Shown in pieces: positions 32,627 through 38,005 of a DNA stretch of 38,005 nt. This stretch comes from DAOUCV01 sp034432095 (lineage in GTDB: Bacteria; Chloroflexota; Dehalococcoidia; Dehalococcoidales; UBA2162). The translations under genes were made by a program, and so were the position numbers. The stretch spans positions 1-38,005 of the forward strand of contig DAOUCV010000091.1 of the NCBI GenBank assembly GCA_034432095.1, given 5' to 3'. Numbering within the stretch: position 1 is the stretch's first letter; the number at the start of each line of letters is the position of its first letter. The notes under the pieces were generated by a model that had not been told where the DNA came from, searched no databases, and worked only from the letters and a program-made list of their open reading frames with translations.

Positions 32627-33398
32627 TCATCACCTCTTTTGCGAGTAGTCGGTAGGCATTGGCCGCGCTAGAGTTGGGGGCATAAGTTAAGATTGACTCG
32701 CCGGCGGCCGGGGCTTCTTTGAAACGAACCGTGCTGGGGATAAGGGTATTGAAGACTCTTATCTTGCTATCAAAGGCTTTTCGGGTAACCTCTATCACCT
32801 CCTTGCAGTGCAAGGTGCGAAGGTTGGTCATAGTAAACAATATGCCACAGATCTCAAGACCCGGGTTAAGCTTATCCTTCACCCGGATGATGGTGCTTAG
32901 TAGGAGTGCCAGCCCTTTCATCGCTAGAAAGTCCGCCTGCAGGGGTATAATTACGCTGTCAGCCGCCGACAAGGCATTGATGGTCAAGAGACCGAGGTTG
33001 GGCAGACAATCCACAAGTATGAAATCATAGGAGGTACGGACCGGTTGAATCATTTCCTTCAGTATCAGTTCTCTGGCAAATGCCCCCACTAGGTCCAGTT
33101 GGGCTTGCGACAATTCAATATTAGCCGGGAGAAGGTCAATGTTGGGGTTCTTTGTCGGGATAATTACATCCCGGATTAACACTTTCCCATTATTCCTGAT
33201 AGTGCTGGCCAGAACATCATACCCGGTGCGTTTCAGGTTGTCAGGGTCAAAGCCCATCGTGATGGTAAGGCTAGCCTGCGGGTCCCAGTCAACAAGCAGA
33301 ATACGCTTGCCGTATTCACTAAGACCTTGTGCTAAGGCTGCGGCCGTAGTTGTCTTACCCACACCACCTTTCTGGTTAGCGATACAGATAACTGGCAT
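32613..33398 (-). CDS. ParA family ATPase
   Basis: From ATG 33398 the protein has 261 residues: MPVICIANQKGGVGKTTTAA (deviant Walker A), then LLVDWDPQASLTITMG, VDCLPNLGLLTINAL (Walker B) and VIIPLQADFLAMKGL. A reading from 33449 adds 17 residues with no ribosome-binding site, so I prefer 33398. ParA proteins position plasmids, chromosomes or large cargo by ATP-driven DNA gradients. Lack of a standard ParB and the coupled ribbon-helix-helix gene point to a plasmid-type or cargo-positioning system rather than the chromosomal ParABS. Candidate binding sites lie just upstream. Confidence 0.93.
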   Translation of the reverse strand: MPVICIANQKGGVGKTTTAAALAQGLSEYGKRILLVDWDPQASLTITMGFDPDNLKRTGYDVLASTIRNNGKVLIRDVIIPTKNPNIDLLPANIELSQAQLDLVGAFARELILKEMIQPVRTSYDFILVDCLPNLGLLTINALSAADSVIIPLQADFLAMKGLALLLSTIIRVKDKLNPGLEICGILFTMTNLRTLHCKEVIEVTRKAFDSKIRVFNTLIPSTVRFKEAPAAGESILTYAPNSSAANAYRLLAKEVMNETG

Positions 33399-33432
33399 AA
33401 ACTGGATACCTCTAAAGGAGATTATAGCGGAA

Positions 33433-33463
33433 TTACGCAACTGCGTCAATACTCTATTGCGTA
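33433..33463. promoter_or_regulatory. Candidate operator/centromere-like site upstream of the ParA gene
   Basis: TTACGCAACTGCG (33433-33445), then GTCAA, and TATTGCGTA (33455-33463) in the opposite direction form a cluster of related half-sites. TTACGCAATTGCG at 32298-32310, at the far end of the module, differs by one base. Upstream position fits an operator bound by the ribbon-helix-helix partner. Confidence 0.4.
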
Positions 33464-33475
33464 GATTTTTGAGAG

Positions 33476-33552
33476 AGGTAAAGAGAGGCTCCGATTCTCT
33501 TTCGGAACTAATTGCCCCTAATTGGGGGAAGAGGAAACACAGGGATAGGGTT
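33476..33552 (+). repeat. Dispersed double-hairpin intergenic repeat, copy C (degenerate)
   Basis: The first stem is AAGAGA (33481-33486) with TCTCTT (33496-33501). The second is reduced to CCCC and GGGG around TAATT near 33515-33527. The tail CAGGGATAGGGTT matches the tails of copies A and B. It lies between the ParA and SagB-like genes. Confidence 0.5.
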
Positions 33553-33577
33553 GCTAAAGAATCAAATATGGAACTAG

Positions 33578-34291
33578 TTACTTATGTCCTACCGGAATTA
33601 TGTACAATGGTTTTTCATTCTCCGGCAGCTTCAGAACTTCAGCCACCCGTTCATCCTCAAAGGCTCCTATGGTAACGGCTCCCAGTTCCATAGCCGTAGC
33701 CTGCAGGCACAGGTTCTCTGCCGCATGTCCAACCTCAATGTGGACATATCTTATGCCTCTATCGCCATATTTGACCGTCGTCCTCTGATATACCGCGGTG
33801 ATGACAAACGCAATGGCACCTCCCCTCACCGAGCCCTGTCCCAGGGCAGCATCTGCCAGCCCGTTTCTTATGTCACCGTCCATAACCCTCACCAGTCGAT
33901 GCTCTTCCGGCTGATACTTATAAACACCCGGAGCCAGACTCTTGACATTCCCGGCAACCAGATATATTTCCAGCGGATAGAGAGCTCCCGCCGACGGAGC
34001 GGTCCTGCGGCCTAAAGAATCGGTGATTCCCTGCGCTGCCCAGAGGAGCTGGGATATCTCCTGGAGCGTTAGCGGTTCATTGGTGAAACTCCTGACTGAC
34101 CTTCTCCGAAGCAGGCTCCGTTCAATAGATACATTACTGGTGTATCTTGGCTCGGGTAGTGTTATAACCATTGCCTGCTCCTGCGACTGCCCGGTTGATG
34201 GAGTAGTAACTGGTTTACTGCAGCCAATACAAGATACCGTCAGAATTGTAACCCAACACAGCAGATAAGTAAAGCAGTAGTAGCGTCTCAT
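33578..34291 (-). CDS. SagB/nitroreductase-family lipoprotein
   Basis: A 237-residue protein of the SagB-type FMN-dependent dehydrogenase branch of the nitroreductase superfamily. The first 23 residues form a lipoprotein signal (YYCFTYLLCWVTILTVSCIGC), with the modified cysteine probably in the TVSC or SCIGC context. The flavin domain has LLRRRSVRSFTNEPLTLQEI, LLWAAQGIT, RTAPSAGALYPLEIYLVAG, and VHIEVGHAAENLCLQATAMEL. It would sit on the outer face of the membrane. It is not next to azoline-peptide genes, so thiazole/oxazole formation is not implied; the substrate is unknown. The start follows GGAGGTGAAGG. Confidence 0.87.
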   Translation of the reverse strand: MRRYYCFTYLLCWVTILTVSCIGCSKPVTTPSTGQSQEQAMVITLPEPRYTSNVSIERSLLRRRSVRSFTNEPLTLQEISQLLWAAQGITDSLGRRTAPSAGALYPLEIYLVAGNVKSLAPGVYKYQPEEHRLVRVMDGDIRNGLADAALGQGSVRGGAIAFVITAVYQRTTVKYGDRGIRYVHIEVGHAAENLCLQATAMELGAVTIGAFEDERVAEVLKLPENEKPLYIIPVGHK

Positions 34292-34354
34292 CCTTCACCT
34301 CCGTCTGGCATAGCTTGAGTTTATTTCCCCCCGTGGGGCTCCGTCAATATGCTC

Positions 34355-34384
34355 TTGTTACCTTTAGCTGCTTGATGCTAGAAT
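34355..34384 (+). promoter_or_regulatory. Predicted promoter of uvrA
   Basis: TTGTTA (34355-34360) and TAGAAT (34379-34384) are separated by 18 bases, and the uvrA ATG follows 22 bases later. No LexA-type box was recognised. Confidence 0.5.
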
Positions 34385-34406
34385 TAAATCGAAGGATAGA
34401 AAACCT

Positions 34407-37259
34407 ATGCCAGTAAACTCCATCATTGTCAAGGGCGCCCGTGAGCACAACCTGAAAAATATTGACGTGGTTATCCCCCGTGATAAGCTGGTGGTTATTA
34501 CCGGTGTCTCTGGCTCGGGTAAGAGTTCACTGGCTTTTGATACCATCTATGCCGAGGGACAGCGCCGCTACGTGGAGTCCCTATCTGCCTATGCTCGCCA
34601 GTTTCTGGGCAGGATGGAAAAGCCTGAGGTTGATTATATCGAGGGGCTGAGTCCAGCCATTTCCATTGACCAGAAGGGGCCAAGTAAGAACCCCCGCTCT
34701 ACCACGGGCACCATAACCGAGGTCTATGACTACCTGCGATTGCTTTTTGCCCGGGTGGGGCATCCCCATTGCCCCAAGTGCGGACGGGAGATAGCCAGCC
34801 AAACGGTGCAGCAGATTGTTGATGCTATCCAAGGTATTACCGAAGGTAGCCAGATTATGATTATGGCACCACTGGTTAGAGACCGTAAAGGTGAGTATCA
34901 GGCAGTATTTGCCGATTTGCGTAAGGCAGGTTATGTCAGGGTACGGGTTGATGGGCGTATCCATGACCTGTCTGAAGAGGTTCAACTTGATAAATATAAA
35001 AAGCACTCAATAGAGGTGGTGGTAGACAGGCTGGTGGTGGGGAAAAGCGGCGACCGAAAGCGCATTGCTGATTCTGTAGAAACGGCTCTTAAACTGGGGG
35101 CGGGGGTGGTACTAGTCTCCGTGGTTGACGGCGAAGAATTGATGTTCTCGGAGCACTTTGCCTGCGTCTACTGCGGGATCAGCCTGGGAGAGATTGCCCC
35201 CAGAACCTTCAGTTTTAACAGCCCCCACGGTGCCTGCCCTGCCTGTACCGGTCTGGGATTCAAACAGGAGATAGACCCGAACCTGGTGCTGAACAGAGAC
35301 CTTTCCATCCGGCAGGGAGCCATTCGTCCCTGGCAGTTCCATACCTGGTATCTGTATAAGGTGGAGTCTTTAGCCAGAGCCAACGGCTTCTCCCTGGATA
35401 CACCACTGAGGGAGCTGAGTGAGGAACAGATTAACCTCTTGCTGTATGGGGAAGGTGGCGAAGCAAGGGTGTACCGCCGCTTCGGCAAGGTGAGATGGTA
35501 CTTCGAGGGCTTTGAGGGTATTATCCCCACCATGGAGCGCCACTATCGTGAGACGGAGTCGGAGAACTCGCGGGCTAACATTGAGCGCTATATGGTGCTT
35601 AAGCCGTGCGCGGTCTGCCAGGGGAAGCGGCTTAAGCCGGAGTCGCTAGCCGTAACGATTGGTGATAAAAATATCGTTGACGTTAGTGCGATGTCGGTTA
35701 GTCAGGCACTGGAGTGGGTGGCGAAACTTGGTGGTGATGGAAATAGAGCCATCCTTACGGAGCGTGAGCAAATGATAGCCCACCAGATTCTAAAAGAGAT
35801 TCAAGCCCGCCTGGGATTCCTCAAGGATGTAGGTCTGGACTATCTCACCCTTGACCGTCCCGCAGCCACCTTGAGCGGTGGTGAGGGCCAGCGAATTCGT
35901 CTGGCTACCCAGATTGGCAGCGGACTGATGGGGGTGCTTTATATCTGCGATGAGCCGACCGTGGGTCTGCATCCAGCCGATGGCGCTCGTCTCATTAAGA
36001 CTCTCAAGAGGCTGAGGGACCTGGGTAATACCATACTGGTTGTGGAGCATGATGAAGGCATGATGCGGGCTGCTGACTATATCATTGATATGGGCCCTGG
36101 TGCCGGAGAGCACGGTGGTGAGATTGTCGCTACCGGAACGCTCAGTGATATTATGAAGGCAAAGGAATCGATAACCGGGCAATATCTCAGCGGAATAAAG
36201 CAGATTCCTCTGCCGCATAAGCGCCGCCCCGGGTCGGGCGAGGAGATAATAGTAAAAGGTGCCCGACAGAACAACCTCAAGAATATAGATGTCCATATCC
36301 CTCTGGGTAAGTTTGTCTGTGTCACCGGAGTTTCAGGGAGCGGCAAGAGCACCCTTATCAATGAAATCCTGTATAAGAAACTCGCACAGATATTGTATCG
36401 GTCGCGGGAGATACCGGGTGATTGCGACGGTATCGTCGGTATTGAACATATTGATAAGGTGGTCAATATTGACCAGTCTCCCATCGGTCGTACCCCCCGC
36501 AGTAACCCGGCTACCTATACGGGGACCTTCACCCCCATACGCGAGCTTTTTGCCACCGTCCCCGAAGCCAGGATGATGGGTTATGCTCCAGGGCGGTTCT
36601 CCTTTAATGTTAAAGGTGGGCGCTGTGAAGCCTGTGGCGGGGAGGGGTTTATCCAGATTGAGATGCAGTTCCTGCCCGATGTGACCGTTCCCTGTGAGGT
36701 CTGCCACGGCAAACGGTACAACCGCGAAGCCCTGGAGATTAAATTCAGGGGCAAGAACATCGCCGAAGTGCTGGATATGACGGTGGAGCAGGCTCTCTCC
36801 TTCTTTGAGCATTTCCCCAAGGTAAAGACAAAGCTGGAGACGCTGAGAGATGTTGGGTTGGGCTATATTCGGCTGGGTCAGCCAGCTCCCACCCTTTCCG
36901 GCGGTGAAGCCCAGAGGGTGAAGCTGGCTACCGAGTTATCAAAACGGTCTACCGGCCGGACACTGTATATCCTTGATGAACCGACCACCGGTCTATCCTT
37001 TGACGATGTCGCGGCTCTGCTGAGAGTGCTGCAACGCCTGGTTGACCTTGGCAACACAGTAATCGTCATTGAGCACCATCTGGATGTGATTAAGAATGCC
37101 GATTACATCATTGACCTTGGGCCGGGTGCTGGTGACAAGGGCGGTTATGTAATAGCTACGGGAACACCCGAGGAAGTAGCTCAAAAGGAGTATTCAGCTA
37201 CCGGGCAGTATCTGAACAGGCTGTTACACAGGAATATTGAGTACGCCGCTACCAGCTAG
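34407..37259 (+). CDS. uvrA: Excinuclease ABC subunit A
   Basis: A 950-residue protein, the DNA-damage sensor of nucleotide excision repair. It has two ABC ATPase halves. The first has Walker A GVSGSGKSSLAF, zinc cysteines in CPKCG and in CVYCG...CPACTGLGF, the signature LSGGEGQRIRLA and Walker B ICDEPTVGLHP. The second has GVSGSGKSTLINE, the zinc module CEACGGEGFIQIEMQFLPDV with CEVCHGKRYN, the signature LSGGEAQRVKLA and ILDEPTTGL. Length and order are normal. uvrB and uvrC are not in the window. The HD-domain gene follows. Confidence 0.98.
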   Translation: MPVNSIIVKGAREHNLKNIDVVIPRDKLVVITGVSGSGKSSLAFDTIYAEGQRRYVESLSAYARQFLGRMEKPEVDYIEGLSPAISIDQKGPSKNPRSTTGTITEVYDYLRLLFARVGHPHCPKCGREIASQTVQQIVDAIQGITEGSQIMIMAPLVRDRKGEYQAVFADLRKAGYVRVRVDGRIHDLSEEVQLDKYKKHSIEVVVDRLVVGKSGDRKRIADSVETALKLGAGVVLVSVVDGEELMFSEHFACVYCGISLGEIAPRTFSFNSPHGACPACTGLGFKQEIDPNLVLNRDLSIRQGAIRPWQFHTWYLYKVESLARANGFSLDTPLRELSEEQINLLLYGEGGEARVYRRFGKVRWYFEGFEGIIPTMERHYRETESENSRANIERYMVLKPCAVCQGKRLKPESLAVTIGDKNIVDVSAMSVSQALEWVAKLGGDGNRAILTEREQMIAHQILKEIQARLGFLKDVGLDYLTLDRPAATLSGGEGQRIRLATQIGSGLMGVLYICDEPTVGLHPADGARLIKTLKRLRDLGNTILVVEHDEGMMRAADYIIDMGPGAGEHGGEIVATGTLSDIMKAKESITGQYLSGIKQIPLPHKRRPGSGEEIIVKGARQNNLKNIDVHIPLGKFVCVTGVSGSGKSTLINEILYKKLAQILYRSREIPGDCDGIVGIEHIDKVVNIDQSPIGRTPRSNPATYTGTFTPIRELFATVPEARMMGYAPGRFSFNVKGGRCEACGGEGFIQIEMQFLPDVTVPCEVCHGKRYNREALEIKFRGKNIAEVLDMTVEQALSFFEHFPKVKTKLETLRDVGLGYIRLGQPAPTLSGGEAQRVKLATELSKRSTGRTLYILDEPTTGLSFDDVAALLRVLQRLVDLGNTVIVIEHHLDVIKNADYIIDLGPGAGDKGGYVIATGTPEEVAQKEYSATGQYLNRLLHRNIEYAATS

Positions 37260-37272
37260 GAGGAGGCGCAAG

Positions 37273-37824
37273 ATGACACGGGAAGAGGCACTCGAGTCCG
37301 TTAGAGCTAATGTGGAGAATGTAAATTCAATAAAGCACATGCTGGCTACCGAGGCAATTATGCAGGCTCTGGCTAGGCGACTGGGTGAAGACGAAGAGGA
37401 ATGGGGACTTACCGGACTTCTTCATGATATAGATATGGAACTCACTGAGGGGGATATGGCGAGCCACAGCCGGCTGGGGGCTGACCTGGTCAGGGAAATG
37501 GGAGCCAGTGAGGCTATGGCTCACGCCATCCTGTGCCATAATGAAGCGCATGGCATTCCTCGCCAGACCAAGCTTGATAAGGCGCTGTTTTGTGCCGACC
37601 CGCTGACCGGTCTCATCACGGCGGCGGCTCTGGTCCGACTCGATAAGAAGCTGGCTAGCGTTGAGGCTAAGTCAGTTAAGAAAAGGTTTAAGGAAAAGAG
37701 CTTTGCCGCTGGTGCCAGTAGAGAGAATATCGCCACCTGTAGTGAGCTGGGAATAGAGCTTGACGAGTTCCTTGAGCTGGGCTTAAAAGCGATGCAGGGA
37801 ATCGCCAAGGAACTAGGCTTATAA
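37273..37824 (+). CDS. HD-domain protein (HDIG-type metal-dependent phosphohydrolase family)
   Basis: From ATG 37273, behind AGGAGGAGGCG, the product has 183 residues; a longer reading from 37237 would overlap uvrA. The HD domain shows KHMLATEAIMQALARRLG (first His), GLLHDIDME (the HD pair), SRLGADLVREMG, AHAILCHNEAHG and LFCADPLTG. These are the metal-binding His/Asp sites of a phosphohydrolase acting perhaps on a nucleotide or phosphorylated small molecule. It lies 13 bases after uvrA and is probably co-transcribed with it; a direct repair role is not shown. Confidence 0.88.
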   Translation: MTREEALESVRANVENVNSIKHMLATEAIMQALARRLGEDEEEWGLTGLLHDIDMELTEGDMASHSRLGADLVREMGASEAMAHAILCHNEAHGIPRQTKLDKALFCADPLTGLITAAALVRLDKKLASVEAKSVKKRFKEKSFAAGASRENIATCSELGIELDEFLELGLKAMQGIAKELGL

Positions 37825-37893
37825 ATTTATTCGCCTCACCCCCTTGGTTTTCCCCTCCCGGTACTCGTCTATCCAATAATCCAATCAGATTAG

Positions 37894-38005
37894 TGTTAGG
37901 GGACACCCAAAAAGGGCCAGGGAGGGACACCTGAAAATCCGCCATTTAAGGTAGGAAAATCTGGCATACTCCATCAAAAAAGATGGAGGTGCCAATGGGG
38001 AACTA
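37894..38005 (+). mobile_element. Possible left end of an insertion sequence, cut by window edge
   Basis: From 37894 the sequence begins TGTTAGGGGACACCC, a likely terminal inverted repeat, and GGGACACC recurs at 37924-37931. A leader of about 100 bases then reaches an ATG at 37995 behind GGAGGT. The RBS lies in a 7-base stem CTCCATC/GATGGAG (37969-37975, 37982-37988). This layout is typical of transposase genes. Only three codons of the gene are in the window, so the family cannot be named. Confidence 0.35.

Noticed and set aside
33399..33449. N-terminal extension of ParA
   Set aside because: The ParA fold begins at MPVICIANQKGG; the extension has no ribosome-binding site and would cover the candidate operator.
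33578..34291. Thiazole/oxazole-modified peptide cluster around the SagB-like gene
   Set aside because: No YcaO, C-protein or precursor-peptide gene is nearby, and the protein has a lipoprotein signal.
1..38005. The idea that the window is archaeal, because of CetZ, AOR, thioferritin and archaeal-type peroxiredoxin
   Set aside because: dnaX, recR, recO, lgt, fabF, uvrA, recJ and bacterial-type lysS/serS show a bacterial genome; the archaeal-like genes are shared with anaerobic bacteria or transferred.
1..38005. tRNA, rRNA or CRISPR features
   Set aside because: Scanning the intergenic gaps by eye showed no cloverleaf with a T-arm, no rRNA-like stretch and no regular repeat-spacer pattern.

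Overview
The window looks like a chromosomal segment of an anaerobic bacterium of the phylum Chloroflexota, most likely a Dehalococcoidia-type or related uncultured sediment lineage. This is an inference from gene content, not a measured placement. The information-processing genes are bacterial (dnaX, recR, recO, recJ, uvrA, lysS, serS, fabF, lgt). The accessory genes suit an oxygen-sensitive lifestyle: aldehyde:ferredoxin oxidoreductase, desulforedoxin, Dps-like ferritin and an archaeal-type 1-Cys peroxiredoxin. Several genes use TTG or GTG starts. No tRNA, rRNA or CRISPR array was found.

Region 1 (1-5950, all genes on the minus strand). A truncated CetZ-like tubulin/FtsZ-superfamily GTPase runs off the left edge. 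It is followed by a zinc alcohol dehydrogenase with an odd Gly/Pro-rich insertion, a remnant of a short-chain dehydrogenase, and an operon pairing a tungsten-type aldehyde ferredoxin oxidoreductase with a LarA-like nickel racemase homologue. Three genes here have recognisable TTGACA-type promoters.

Region 2 (5950-14155). A 46-residue zinc-ribbon protein is divergent from a plus-strand replication, repair and translation block: dnaX, ybaB, recR, a methyltransferase, recO, a small membrane protein, lysS, serS and a TIGR04076 protein. Two intergenic copies of a double-hairpin repeat sit in front of recR and serS.

Region 3 (14249-17775, minus strand). This is a compact oxidative-stress island: PerR-like regulator, desulforedoxin, peroxiredoxin, a winged-helix protein, a DUF5661 protein, a Dps-like ferritin, a ZIP metal transporter broken by an internal deletion, and a cytochrome b5-like protein. 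The regulator gene has a 7-3-7 inverted repeat over its own -10 element.

Region 4 (17775-26800). A TspO remnant is followed by ylxP, an MrfA-type helicase and lgt on the plus strand, recJ and fabF on the minus strand, then mtaB, a stand-alone Lrp/AsnC sensor domain and a GNAT acetyltransferase.

Region 5 (26870-38005). A divergent ATP-type PEP carboxykinase homologue is paired with an unrecognised charged protein. Then come comM (minus), a MATE exporter, a two-gene ParA/ribbon-helix-helix module with candidate sites, a SagB-like lipoprotein, uvrA and an HD-domain protein. The last ~110 bases look like the left end of an insertion sequence, with a hairpin that would mask the ribosome-binding site of a gene cut by the window edge.
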